Source: JAQBQQ01 sp964633955 (GTDB lineage Bacteria; Patescibacteriota; Gracilibacteria; Peribacterales; Peribacteraceae). Taken from it: DNA of 36,592 nucleotides. Positions within the stretch are counted from its first letter, which is position 1. The number at the start of each line of letters is the position of its first letter. The stretch covers positions 1 to 36,592 of the forward strand of contig CAZWIA010000007.1 of assembly GCA_964633955.1 (NCBI GenBank), in the 5' to 3' direction. A program made the translations under genes and the position numbers. Under the pieces are notes generated by a model. It made no database searches and had not been told where the DNA came from. It saw only the letters and a list, made by a program, of their open reading frames with translations. Shown piece by piece: positions 1-8,042 of this stretch.

Positions 1-339
1 TCCCCCCTCACGCAGTTCATCCTGGGGTTCTTTGTGTTCGTACTGGTGCTGGTGGCCATCCAGAGCGTGTTCCCCCGCGGGGGACGCCTGAGGGCGCAGG
101 AGCCTATGCCGCCGGGACCGTGCCGCGGCACGCCCATCAAGGTGGATTTCCCCTACGCCGGCGGCATGCTGGATCCCTGGACGTGCCGCGTGCAGTGCAC
201 GGATAAGCAGCTGCGCTACATCCTGTACGCGGACGGCCAGGCCACGCAGTGCCAGGCGCTCCCCGGCTGCAATGACTGGGGGGAGGATAACGGGGTGACG
301 TGTACACCGCCCGGAGCAAGCAGCCAAAGCTCTTCGTGA
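1..339 (+). CDS. Small exported or membrane-anchored Cys-rich protein, 5' partial
   Basis: The frame is open to the left edge of the window, so the true start may lie outside; an internal ATG is at 34. A hydrophobic segment (FILGFFVFVLVLVAIQSVF) runs from the edge to about base 75 and looks like a signal anchor. About 80 residues follow with six cysteines and several Pro/Gly turns, which suggests a small disulfide-stabilised extracytoplasmic domain. I do not recognise the family. The stop TGA is at 337-339, six bases before a heptad-repeat hairpin. Confidence 0.55.
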   Translation, partial: SPLTQFILGFFVFVLVLVAIQSVFPRGGRLRAQEPMPPGPCRGTPIKVDFPYAGGMLDPWTCRVQCTDKQLRYILYADGQATQCQALPGCNDWGEDNGVTCTPPGASSQSSS

Positions 340-344
340 TCATA

Positions 345-408
345 GAATCATGAATCAGGAAGCATGAATCATGCGTATGCATAATTCTTGACTCATACTT
401 CATCATTC
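345..408. repeat. Inverted heptad-repeat element, 4+4 units
   Basis: Four 7-bp units of GAATCAT type (GAATCAT, GAATCAG, GAAGCAT, GAATCAT) fill 345-372. After an 8-bp centre, four units of the reverse-complement type (ATAATTC, TTGACTC, ATACTTC, ATCATTC) fill 381-408. The arms are imperfectly complementary. The element lies between two gene ends (339 on plus, 420 on minus), so it could also act as a weak shared terminator. The same design recurs at 17157-17227 and 21610-22023. Confidence 0.8.
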
Positions 409-419
409 TCAATCCCTGG

Positions 420-1607
420 CTACGTCAGCACTTTCTCCAAGCAATTGGCGCTGATAGCTTCCCGCAGCTCCTTCCCGATCCTCTCACCCACGCTCATGGA
501 CTGGCCATGCAGGTAGCCACCGTAGGGTGTTGCGCTGATCCCGGGGGAGCCGGGCACGCGGAAGCTCACATCGTAGATCACGATGACCTGGCGACCATCC
601 TCCACCGTCACGGCACCCTGGAGAGAGAAAGGACCGATGACCCCCCGGTGCTCCGGATCCACTTCCGGCTTGAGCTGCTGGGCGGTGCGGACAAAATTCC
701 AGCCGATCTGGTACGCCTGCTCCAGGAGCGACTCCTTGATGGTGCAGATCATCTGACCGGTCTCCCGCATGCGCACGTCCACGTGCTCCAGCACTTTGAG
801 CTGTTGATCGGCCGTCATGCGCAGGAAGCCCTCCAGGTTGGTCATCCGCCGCTCGTCCGTGCCAAGCAGCTCCAGCTCCTCCGTGAGCGGAGAGAAGAAG
901 AAGTTGAAGTTCACCGGCATCCCTAGCACGAACTCCTCAATGGTGGCCTCCTCCCAGCCCTTGGCGATCTTCCCCTCCACCTCCAGACGGTTGCCTTCCT
1001 TGAGCCAGCTGACCTTGTCCGTGGCCAGGAAGAACGCCGGCTCCTTGGCAGACGTGACGCTCCGAGCCTTCACGATGCACAGCGTCCCGTCCATCTCGTC
1101 CGCGGACGCAAAGGTGCGCGGCGTGCGGATGCCGGACCAGGAGAGCAGATGATCCTGGCTGAAGGACCAGCTGGACCGCTCCAGGCTCAGGAGCGCCCGT
1201 GAGCCGAACATGGGCAAATCGAACGTCTTGAGCACGGCCGTCAGGTCCTCCGCGGCTTCCGCCGACCCGCGATCATGCACGAAGACGGCATGATCCGCCC
1301 GCAGCTGCGCCACCGTCTCCGGCGTGTAGAGCGCTCTCGGCTCCGTGAGAACGATGGTCTTCTCCACGCAGCCGCGACCGCGCCGTGTCCGGTAGTGCTC
1401 CGCGTAGATCCGCTCCAGGCCCTTGGGCGCCAGCACGATCGTGCCAAAGCCCTCTCCATGGCAGCCGTGCGCAATGTCCAGCGCGCTGTGGCCGCCCATG
1501 CAGGCCACGGCCAGCTTGCTCAGATCATAGCCTGCCAGGAGGGTCTTGATGTCCAGGAGAGTCGGGGGAATCTGAAGATCATACCAGAAAACAGCACTGT
1601 TCACCAT
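420..1607 (-). CDS. purP: PurP-like ATP-grasp enzyme (formate-dependent FAICAR synthetase family)
   Basis: The 395-residue protein matches the archaeal PurP family, which makes FAICAR from AICAR, formate and ATP in purine biosynthesis. Visible family features are GGHSALDIAHG near the N-terminus (nucleotide-binding DUF1246 part), the block EEFVLGMPVNFNFFFSPLTE, then ELLGTDERR, and the C-terminal ESLLEQAYQIGWNFV and IGPFSLQ segments (ATP-grasp DUF1297). Length is near the archaeal norm. The gene is divergent from tRNA-Cys and has no purine gene beside it here. CPR homologues may have another substrate, so the reaction is inferred from family membership only. Confidence 0.8.
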   Translation of the reverse strand: MVNSAVFWYDLQIPPTLLDIKTLLAGYDLSKLAVACMGGHSALDIAHGCHGEGFGTIVLAPKGLERIYAEHYRTRRGRGCVEKTIVLTEPRALYTPETVAQLRADHAVFVHDRGSAEAAEDLTAVLKTFDLPMFGSRALLSLERSSWSFSQDHLLSWSGIRTPRTFASADEMDGTLCIVKARSVTSAKEPAFFLATDKVSWLKEGNRLEVEGKIAKGWEEATIEEFVLGMPVNFNFFFSPLTEELELLGTDERRMTNLEGFLRMTADQQLKVLEHVDVRMRETGQMICTIKESLLEQAYQIGWNFVRTAQQLKPEVDPEHRGVIGPFSLQGAVTVEDGRQVIVIYDVSFRVPGSPGISATPYGGYLHGQSMSVGERIGKELREAISANCLEKVLT

Positions 1608-1632
1608 AGCCCGATCGTCCTGCAGCCGGCAC

Positions 1633-1660
1633 TTGAGCTTTGCCCCTCAACCCGTAAGCT
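1633..1660 (+). promoter_or_regulatory. Candidate promoter of tRNA-Cys
   Basis: TTGAGC at 1633-1638 and TAAGCT at 1655-1660 are separated by 16 bp and lie 12 bp upstream of the mature tRNA 5' end. The -10 match is only moderate. Confidence 0.35.
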
Positions 1661-1672
1661 ACGTACGCTCCC

Positions 1673-1747
1673 GGTGCTGTAGCCAAGTGGTAAGGCAAGG
1701 GTCTGCAAAACCCTGATTCGCGGGTTCGATTCCCGCCAGCACCTCCA
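1673..1747 (+). tRNA. tRNA-Cys (anticodon GCA)
   Basis: This is a complete cloverleaf. The acceptor stem GGTGCTG pairs with CAGCACC. The anticodon stem AGGGT/ACCCT encloses loop CTGCAAA with anticodon GCA at 1705-1707. The T-arm is GCGGG-TTCGATT-CCCGC. The discriminator base is U (1744), as expected for tRNA-Cys. The terminal CCA is encoded (1745-1747). Confidence 0.97.
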
Positions 1748-1763
1748 AGAACCTAGGGCCGAA

Positions 1764-1824
1764 GAATAATGACCAACAGCCAAGGAACAATGATCAAACG
1801 TTGGCGCTCGGTAATCCATCATTC
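1764..1824. repeat. Heptad-repeat element, diverged
   Basis: Five 7-bp units at 1764-1798 (GAATAAT, GACCAAC, AGCCAAG, GAACAAT, GATCAAA) face three inverse units at 1804-1824 (GCGCTCG, GTAATCC, ATCATTC). Unit sequences vary but the 7-bp phase is kept in each arm. It lies between tRNA-Cys and the end of the lipoprotein gene. Confidence 0.55.
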
Positions 1825-1832
1825 GCGCTGAA

Positions 1833-2405
1833 TCACTCCTCCACCGGCTCCATGAATGTAGCGTTCCGCAGGATCACCAGAATCTCTTCTTCCAGCGCCC
1901 GGTCCGGCGCGAACGGTGTAAGCCCCGTGAACGTGTAGCCGATGCCGCCGGCAATCGTGCTCAGCTGGTAGAACCGCCTGGCGGGCTCTTCCGGCTGTGG
2001 CTGGGCGGTGTAGACGTGGATCTGCACATCCGCTTCATCGATCGTCTGGCTCAGCGTGTCTACCGCCGCGTAGCCGGGCAGCGTGGTGACAGACCGGATA
2101 CTGGCGTCAGAATACGCCTCCGTCTCCACGCCGCTTGGCAGCATCTCCCGGGTCACGATCACCACCGGCGCCTGGCCGGACGCTTCCTCCGTACGCTCAA
2201 ACCCGGCCACCACCTCCGGCGGCAGGCCGCGCTCCGCTATCCGCTCCCGGCTCACCACCCCCCAGCCATCCGGCAGGCAGGTGCCTACCTGGCCGTCCCA
2301 GTACCGGTCCACGCAGGCGGCAGCCGGATCGTCATCCGTACCCCCGCAGGCGGTGAGGCTGAGAGAGAGCAGCAGGAGGACGGAACAGACAGGCAGAGCG
2401 CGCAT
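1833..2405 (-). CDS. Putative lipoprotein of unknown function
   Basis: The start chosen is the ATG at 2405, because it opens a typical lipoprotein signal: a short basic end, a Leu-rich core and the lipobox LTAC, with the acylated Cys near residue 19. The longer upstream reading would bury this signal. The mature part of about 170 residues has an early Cys pair (ACVDRYWDGQVGTC) and no recognised domain. It would be anchored on the outer face of the cytoplasmic membrane. It is divergent from the fibronectin-type surface protein, so the two may share a regulatory region. Confidence 0.65.
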   Translation of the reverse strand: MRALPVCSVLLLLSLSLTACGGTDDDPAAACVDRYWDGQVGTCLPDGWGVVSRERIAERGLPPEVVAGFERTEEASGQAPVVIVTREMLPSGVETEAYSDASIRSVTTLPGYAAVDTLSQTIDEADVQIHVYTAQPQPEEPARRFYQLSTIAGGIGYTFTGLTPFAPDRALEEEILVILRNATFMEPVEE

Positions 2406-2483
2406 GGCGGCAGGATACCCCCATTCGGTCGTCCATGACCCCTGGACAGAAGTCCGTAGTGTAGTCCGGAATACATCGTTGGA

Positions 2484-2512
2484 TTGAGGGAAATGACGAA
2501 AAATGCTACAAT
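2484..2512 (+). promoter_or_regulatory. Promoter giving a near-leaderless transcript
   Basis: TTGAGG (2484-2489), a 17-bp spacer and TACAAT (2507-2512) precede the ATG at 2523 by only 10 bp. A start site about 7 bp after the -10 would leave a 3-4 nt leader. Confidence 0.55.
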
Positions 2513-2522
2513 ATTCGGATTC

Positions 2523-4853
2523 ATGCGTCGCACGTTCCTGTCCATCCTCCTGGCAGCGCAGCTGGTCTTGCCGGCCACCGCCCACGCGGTGACCGTGGAG
2601 CGCACGCCCGCGTTCGCCGGGGTGCAGGCGGTCCTCAGTCTTTGGGACTTGGCGCCCAACCAGAAGGTTCACGTGGTGCTCACGGCGCCCAGCGGCACAC
2701 AGAGCTCCGTCACGGGTGCCGCGGACAGCCAGGGGAAGGCGGCACTGGTGGTCTCAGGCATGCAGCTGCGCGAGGCCGGAGCCTACGCCGTGGGCGTCCT
2801 GGATGCCGCGGGCTTGAGCTTGGGCGGAGGATCGCTCCAGGTGGCGCCCGGCGGGCTGGATGCGCGTGCTTCCGCGCTGCAGGTGGGACCGGTGCAAGGC
2901 ACCCGGACGGAGTTGGTCGTGACACTACGCGATGGCGCCGGCAATCCGCTCCCCGGCCGGCCGGTGGAGCTCATCGGAAGCCGGCTTGCCGATCGCATCA
3001 CTCCGCTCACGCGGGAGACCGATGGAAGCGGCGCGCAGCGCTTCACGGTGGAGGCTGCAGAACCCGGTCGCGGGACCTTTGCGGCCATTGATCTCCTGAG
3101 CAGCACCGTCCTGCAGAGCCGCGCGGAAGTGACCTTTGGCGGCGCGTCCGTGGGCGGCGAATCCCTGCAAGCCAGCCTCCTCATCCCCCGCGCGGGCGCC
3201 CAGCAGTTTGGACCGGTGGCCGCGTTCACCATCACGGCGCCGGCCAGCGTGGCGGCCAATGAGCCGTTCACGCCGCGGATAGAGGCTGTGGACGCCCAGG
3301 GGCGCCGCGTGCTGGACTACCAGGGAACGGTGCGGATCACCGCCCCCGGGGACGCCGGCGCGGATCTGCCCGGCTTTGGCCGCCTCACGTTCCCGGCTCA
3401 AGCGCTGGGCGTCATGGAACCGCCGCTCAGCACCACGTTCTCCCGTGAAGGGACCCAGACGCTGCGGGTGGAGGATGCGGCAAACCCCCAGATCCGCGGG
3501 GAGACGCAGGTCACCGTTACGGGCCTGGATCCAACAGATCCCACCCGCATCCAGATCCAGCATCCCAAGAACGGTGCCACGGTGGGGCCGGTGGTGGAGG
3601 TGCGGGGCACGGCCAATCCCTTCTCCAACCTGCGCGTCACCGCTGGCGATGAGACGGTGGAAGCGTCCTCCGATCAGGACGGCCGCTTCTCCGCCCAGAT
3701 CCGCCTGGATGTCACCCAACCGAGCGTCACGATCACCGTGGAGGACGAGGCGGGCCTGCGCAGCCCGGGAGTGGTGACCGTGGAACCGGGGGCCGGCATG
3801 ACTCCGCCGCAGATCCGCCTCTCGCCAGAGGCGGCGGACGCCGGCGGCAGCGTGCTGGCGGCGGTACAGGTGCCGGCGGACGCCGATCCGATCGGCGTGA
3901 GCCTGACCGTTGGCACGGAATCCTTCACGCTGGAGCAAAGCAGCATCAACCCATCCCTGTACCAGGCCAGTTTCCGCGCGCCCCTGGCCCCCGGGGAGTA
4001 TCCCGTCACAGCCACTATGGAGCTTGCAAGCGGCCAGACGGTGGCGGCGGAGACGGTGCTGCACGTGGGAGAGGCGGGCGTGGGCATTGTGGAGGGCGTC
4101 AGCGCAGAGCCGGATGTGCGCGCGGTGGAAGTGCGGTGGTTCCCCGTAGAGGGCGCGGACGGCTACCGGGTGTATGTGGGCGTGAGCGGGGAGGGCGGCG
4201 TACCGTCCTTCCAGGAACCGCTCGCCGTTACGGGCAACGCGGAGAGCGCCCGCGTGGAGGGGCTGGAGCCCGGCACGGCCTACCTCTTTGCCGTCACCGC
4301 CGTGCGCGGCGGGCGCGAGAGCCCGGAGAAGAGCCAGATCATCACGGCATCGCCGGCCGGCCTGCAGCTCACGGTCACGCCGGGCCCCGCCAGCCTGGCC
4401 CTGCAGTGGACCGCGCCGGAATCCCAGGAGCTCCTGGGCTATGAGCTTTCGTATGGCGTAAGCCCGGACGCACTCACGGAAATCCGCACGCTGGCCGCCG
4501 GGGCCGTCACGCTCCAGCTGCGGGATCTCCTGCCCGGCATCCCCTACCATCTGCAGCTCACGCCGATCACGGTCACGGGCCAGCGGCTCTCAGAGCTCCG
4601 CGCCACGGGAACCGGCACGCCGCTGCCGGATGACGGCCTGCACGGCGGACCGGATGACGCGTTCGATCCCGATCGCGTAGCGCCCCCGTCCCCCCGCTCT
4701 CCCGGTAACACCAACTCCGGCGTTCCGCCCATTGCCTGGGCCGCCGCGGCGATGCTTGCGGCCGGGGCCCTCCTGCTGCGCATCCGTAGCCGGCGCAGCC
4801 AGGCGGAGACGGCCCGTTTCCTGGCGGCCATGGAACAGCGTTACCGTTCCTGA
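2523..4853 (+). CDS. Large exported surface protein with Ig-like and fibronectin III domains
   Basis: The start at 2523 is preferred because it gives a clean signal peptide (MRRTFLSILLAAQLVLPATAHA). The 776-residue product is a chain of beta-sandwich modules. Residues 23-500 read as Ig-like/big-domain repeats, with phrases typical of bacterial adhesin repeats such as VEVRGTANPFSNLRV. Two fibronectin III modules occupy about 519-610 (VEVRWFPVEGADGYRVYV) and 612-695 (LALQWTAPESQELLGYELSY). A Pro-rich linker leads to a C-terminal membrane helix (about 736-754) and a short basic cytoplasmic tail. This suggests a wall-spanning or cell-contact protein anchored in the membrane. The stop is 4 bp from the next start. 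Confidence 0.75.
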   Translation: MRRTFLSILLAAQLVLPATAHAVTVERTPAFAGVQAVLSLWDLAPNQKVHVVLTAPSGTQSSVTGAADSQGKAALVVSGMQLREAGAYAVGVLDAAGLSLGGGSLQVAPGGLDARASALQVGPVQGTRTELVVTLRDGAGNPLPGRPVELIGSRLADRITPLTRETDGSGAQRFTVEAAEPGRGTFAAIDLLSSTVLQSRAEVTFGGASVGGESLQASLLIPRAGAQQFGPVAAFTITAPASVAANEPFTPRIEAVDAQGRRVLDYQGTVRITAPGDAGADLPGFGRLTFPAQALGVMEPPLSTTFSREGTQTLRVEDAANPQIRGETQVTVTGLDPTDPTRIQIQHPKNGATVGPVVEVRGTANPFSNLRVTAGDETVEASSDQDGRFSAQIRLDVTQPSVTITVEDEAGLRSPGVVTVEPGAGMTPPQIRLSPEAADAGGSVLAAVQVPADADPIGVSLTVGTESFTLEQSSINPSLYQASFRAPLAPGEYPVTATMELASGQTVAAETVLHVGEAGVGIVEGVSAEPDVRAVEVRWFPVEGADGYRVYVGVSGEGGVPSFQEPLAVTGNAESARVEGLEPGTAYLFAVTAVRGGRESPEKSQIITASPAGLQLTVTPGPASLALQWTAPESQELLGYELSYGVSPDALTEIRTLAAGAVTLQLRDLLPGIPYHLQLTPITVTGQRLSELRATGTGTPLPDDGLHGGPDDAFDPDRVAPPSPRSPGNTNSGVPPIAWAAAAMLAAGALLLRIRSRRSQAETARFLAAMEQRYRS

Positions 4854-4857
4854 GCCT

Positions 4858-5826
4858 ATGGCGCGCACGCTCTCAGTCGGCGGCGCCACGCACGATCTCT
4901 TTGGCGAACCCGCTGAGCCGCTCACGTCGATCGAACCGGGCAGCAAGATCCGGCTTAAGCGGGTGACCGAGCGCGCCGGCGGCGGAGCGGCCAACTCTTC
5001 AGTGGGGCTGGCGCGGCTGGGCTGCCAGGCGCATTTTGCGGGCGTGGTGGGAGACGACCACTGGGGCCGCGAGCTGATCCAGACTCTGCAGAATGAAGGC
5101 GTGAACACGGACAGCGCGATCGTGGTGGAGGGGGAGACGACCGGCTTCTCCATGATCGTGAACGTCACCTCCGGCGACCGGGTGGTGTTCTACACGCCCG
5201 GTACCAACGCCCACCTGAATGACGCGACCTTTGACCGTGCCGCCATGACGCAGGCGGACTGGATCTATCTCACCAGCCTCCAGGAGACCAGCATCAGCAT
5301 TGAGGACGACATCGTCCGCCATCTCTTAGAACGCCAGGGCGCCGGCCTCACCTGGAACCCCGGCGGCAGCGCGCTTGCCCGCGGTATGCAGGATCCGGTG
5401 CTCTCTGCTCTCCTCCGCCAGACGGACATCCTGCTGCTCAATAAGGAGGAGGCCCGGCAGTTCACCGGTGAGCCGCACGTGACAGACGCGCTCAGGGCGC
5501 TCAGCCGATCGGGCGCCAGGACCGTAGTGATTACGGACGGAAAGGAGGGCGCGCTTTCCACGGATGGCACCGCCGTCTACCGCTGCCCCGTCCCGCCGGA
5601 TGCCCGCGTAGTGGACACCACCGGCGCCGGCGACGCCTTTGGCACCGGCATGACGTGGGCGCGGCTCCAGGGGATGGACTTGCCAGAATGCCTTTGCGCG
5701 GGTACAGTGAACGCAACGAGCGTCATCGGCGCCATAGGCGCGGAGACCGCCCTGCTCACAGACACCGAGATGCGCGAACGGCTCAGGAGCATCCCGCTCA
5801 CGGTGACGGCAGTGGCGCCGCTCTGA
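4858..5826 (+). CDS. PfkB/ribokinase-family carbohydrate kinase
   Basis: The 322-residue protein has the two PfkB signatures: the N-terminal glycine-rich substrate site (AGGGAANSSVGLARLG) and the C-terminal ATP/anion-hole motif DTTGAGDAFGTG with the catalytic Asp. Between them are the usual GVVGDDHWG and NKEEA segments. Members phosphorylate ribose, fructose, adenosine or related compounds, and the exact substrate cannot be read from sequence. The ATG at 4858 follows the upstream stop by 4 bp, so the genes are probably co-transcribed. An upstream in-frame ATG would overlap the surface-protein tail and is not used. Confidence 0.85.
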   Translation: MARTLSVGGATHDLFGEPAEPLTSIEPGSKIRLKRVTERAGGGAANSSVGLARLGCQAHFAGVVGDDHWGRELIQTLQNEGVNTDSAIVVEGETTGFSMIVNVTSGDRVVFYTPGTNAHLNDATFDRAAMTQADWIYLTSLQETSISIEDDIVRHLLERQGAGLTWNPGGSALARGMQDPVLSALLRQTDILLLNKEEARQFTGEPHVTDALRALSRSGARTVVITDGKEGALSTDGTAVYRCPVPPDARVVDTTGAGDAFGTGMTWARLQGMDLPECLCAGTVNATSVIGAIGAETALLTDTEMRERLRSIPLTVTAVAPL

Positions 5827-5844
5827 ATTCACTCCCCTCTTCCC

Positions 5845-6447
5845 ATGTCCGACGACACGCTGATCCAGATCCAGGAACTGATCGATACCGCCATGTCCTC
5901 CCTCAAGACGGCCACAGCCCTCCTGCGGGATATGACGGGCGTGACGGACACCACGCGCGAGCGCCACGCCACCCGCGCGGCCAGCCTGGGGGCGCCCGTG
6001 AGCGGCCGGGTGATTGAGGGCGTCTTTGACGGCCAGAACATGGTGGACGCCAACGGCCAGACCTATCCCGTACCCGCCAACTACGCTTCAAAGAGTAAAC
6101 TGGTGGAGGGCGACGGCATGAAGCTCACCATCACCGATGAGGGCAAGTTCATCTACAAGCAGATCGCGCCGGTCCCCCGCCGCACGGCGCTGGGCGTCCT
6201 CATTTCAGAGGACGGCCAGTACAAGGTGCTGGCGGAGGGCCAGGCCTTCCGCGTGCTTCTGGCATCCGTCACCTTCTACCGCGCGGAAGTGGGCGACCAG
6301 GTGACTATCCTCCTGCCCCAGGACGGAGAGGCCAAGTGGGGCGCGGTGGAAGCCGTGATCCCCAAGCACATCGCGGACGCCGCCGCCAAGGCCGCCGTGG
6401 GCGGCACCGTGCACGGGGATGACGGGGAGCTGAGCCCGGATCTGTGA
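5845..6447 (+). CDS. Conserved CPR-type protein of unknown function
   Basis: The 200-residue soluble protein has a helical N-terminal region (residues 1-40, amphipathic) followed by a beta-rich part. Phrases such as YPVPANYASKSKLVEGDGMKL, FIYKQIAPVPR and VGDQVTILLP resemble an uncharacterised protein I have seen across CPR genomes. There is no signal peptide, catalytic motif or metal site. It is 18 bp downstream of the PfkB kinase, so it is probably in the same operon. The start follows a CT-rich stretch without Shine-Dalgarno. Function unknown. Confidence 0.7.
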   Translation: MSDDTLIQIQELIDTAMSSLKTATALLRDMTGVTDTTRERHATRAASLGAPVSGRVIEGVFDGQNMVDANGQTYPVPANYASKSKLVEGDGMKLTITDEGKFIYKQIAPVPRRTALGVLISEDGQYKVLAEGQAFRVLLASVTFYRAEVGDQVTILLPQDGEAKWGAVEAVIPKHIADAAAKAAVGGTVHGDDGELSPDL

Positions 6448-6450
6448 CGA

Positions 6451-6627
6451 GTGGTCAGAAGGCAGAGGTCAGTGACCAGTTTGGATGATGATCCGCGAGC
6501 GTGGTTTCCTTCAGCAAGTTCAGCTCACCTGGACATGCCTGCTCCAATGCATAGAAAACAGAAGACCAGAACGCAACTCTCTCTCCGTGCGGACAAGCAT
6601 TCTGCCTAACCACTGACCACTGACCAC
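6451..6627. repeat. Heptad arms flanking a 121-bp spacer
   Basis: The left arm 6451-6478 has units GTGGTCA, GAAGGCA, GAGGTCA and GTGACCA. The right arm 6600-6627 has TTCTGCC, TAACCAC and two copies of TGACCAC. GACGAGTGGTCAG at 6447-6459 also has its exact complement at 6620-6632. The 121 bp between the arms hold no convincing gene. The element fills the gap between the 200-residue gene and the TPR gene. Confidence 0.7.
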
Positions 6628-6647
6628 TCGTCTGCTACTCTCTCCCC

Positions 6648-7952
6648 ATGCGCCTCCCCGCCCGCATTCTTGTTCCCATCCTCGGCGCCTTTGCGGTGAC
6701 AGGTTCGCTCCTGGGCGTGCTGTGGTGGCAGCTGCAGACGACGCCCATAGCCGCCACGCGCACGCCAGCGGGCACGGCACAGGCGGATGACGCAGAGACG
6801 CCGGCGCCGGAACTGCCGGTGGATGCCAGCAGTGAAACCCTCCGGGCCCTGCGGGAGGGAGACCTCCTGGCGCTCCAGGGCGATTGGAAGGGGGCGGAGG
6901 AGAGGTACCAATCAGCTGCTCGGACCGGCGGCCTGACCGCACTACGCAAGCTGGTCACGGCACAGCTGCAGCGCCGGGACTACCGCGGCGTGCGGTCCAC
7001 CATGGACCGCATGGCGGACCAGGGCGCGCAGCCGGAGGACCTCATGCTGCTCGGCGCCCTGCTGAGCCTGCGGGAGGGCAGGCTGGGAGACGCCAAGCGC
7101 GCGCTCACGGATGCGGCGGATTCCCCGCACAAGCACTACGGCCTGGCCCTGGTAGCGATCGCAGAAGGCGTCCATGACACGGCGGAGGAGGAAGTGGACC
7201 TGGCTATTGCCGGCTGGGACCCGCTGATCCGCGCCCACGCCCGCAAGCTGAAGGCGGCGTACGAGGAGTACCAGCGGTTCCCCGGCAGCCCGGAGATCCA
7301 CCTCATCACTCTGCTCAGTAAAGCTCTGGCAGAGACGCAGGAGTGCGAACTCTCGCTCCCGCTCCTCACGCAGGTGGTGGCTGCGCGACCGGACTACCGG
7401 GACGCGTGGATCGTGCGGGGATACTGCGAGCTCACAACCGAACGCACAGCGGCGGCCCGGTCATCCCTGGAGCAGGCCTATAGCCTGGATCCGGAAAAGC
7501 CGGAGATTCAGTACTTCCTGGCCCGCGCCTACGCCCTGACCGGCGATGCGGGGAACGCGGTCACCTACGCGCAGTTCGCCCTCAGAAACGGGTTCCAACC
7601 GGAGCGGGAGGTGCGGTCGTTCCTGGCGGGTGCCGCCGAGCGCGCCGGTATGCCGCAGGTGACGCTGGAGCAGCTGACGCTGCTCACGCAGGACCCGCAG
7701 CCGGAGCTCGCCTGGTTTACCAAGCTCGCGCAGCTCCACATGACGGCCGAGCGTCCAATGGAAGCCGTCCTTGCCGCCCAGGCCGCCGTAGAGAAGTTCC
7801 CGGAAGATGGCCGGGCGTTGGACCTCCTGGGCGCCGCCTATGAAGCCGCCGGCAGACCGGCGGACGCACTCACGGCCTACCGCCAGGCGGTCGGTCTGGA
7901 ACCCGGCCTAGAGCACGCGCGGGAGCGGGCGGCGGCATTGGCGCAGGAGTAA
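6648..7952 (+). CDS. Membrane-anchored TPR-repeat protein
   Basis: The 434-residue protein has an N-terminal hydrophobic segment (about residues 5-27, ILVPILGAFAVTGSLLGVLWW) likely to be an uncleaved anchor, then a Thr/Pro/Ala linker. From about residue 65 onward it is a series of helical hairpins of TPR type, for example LREGDLLALQGDWKGAEERYQSA and, near the C-terminus, GRALDLLGAAYEAAGRPADALTAYRQAVGLEPG. TPR proteins scaffold protein complexes; this one would do so outside the membrane. The next gene also encodes an N-terminally anchored protein, but a 90-bp gap separates them. Confidence 0.75.
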   Translation: MRLPARILVPILGAFAVTGSLLGVLWWQLQTTPIAATRTPAGTAQADDAETPAPELPVDASSETLRALREGDLLALQGDWKGAEERYQSAARTGGLTALRKLVTAQLQRRDYRGVRSTMDRMADQGAQPEDLMLLGALLSLREGRLGDAKRALTDAADSPHKHYGLALVAIAEGVHDTAEEEVDLAIAGWDPLIRAHARKLKAAYEEYQRFPGSPEIHLITLLSKALAETQECELSLPLLTQVVAARPDYRDAWIVRGYCELTTERTAAARSSLEQAYSLDPEKPEIQYFLARAYALTGDAGNAVTYAQFALRNGFQPEREVRSFLAGAAERAGMPQVTLEQLTLLTQDPQPELAWFTKLAQLHMTAERPMEAVLAAQAAVEKFPEDGRALDLLGAAYEAAGRPADALTAYRQAVGLEPGLEHARERAAALAQE

Positions 7953-8042
7953 CTCCGGCAACCGGGCAACAAGGCGCATGAGACACGACACGGCAGCGGA
8001 AAACTAGGCGACAAGCCGCGGGAAATCCGTAGACTGCGGGGC

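Noticed and set aside
1601..1822. Minus-strand frame over tRNA-Cys
   Set aside because: It crosses a complete tRNA gene and a heptad array, and resembles the usual tRNA-shadow peptide.
2925..4550. A 541-codon open frame on the minus strand
   Set aside because: It is antisense to the surface-protein gene, rich in His/Arg/Gly as expected for the shadow of GC-rich coding DNA, with no domain.
4851..4853. UGA recoding as glycine, as in some CPR lineages
   Set aside because: UGA ends several well-bounded genes here (for example at 4851, 11646 and 19904), and no conserved frame continues through one.
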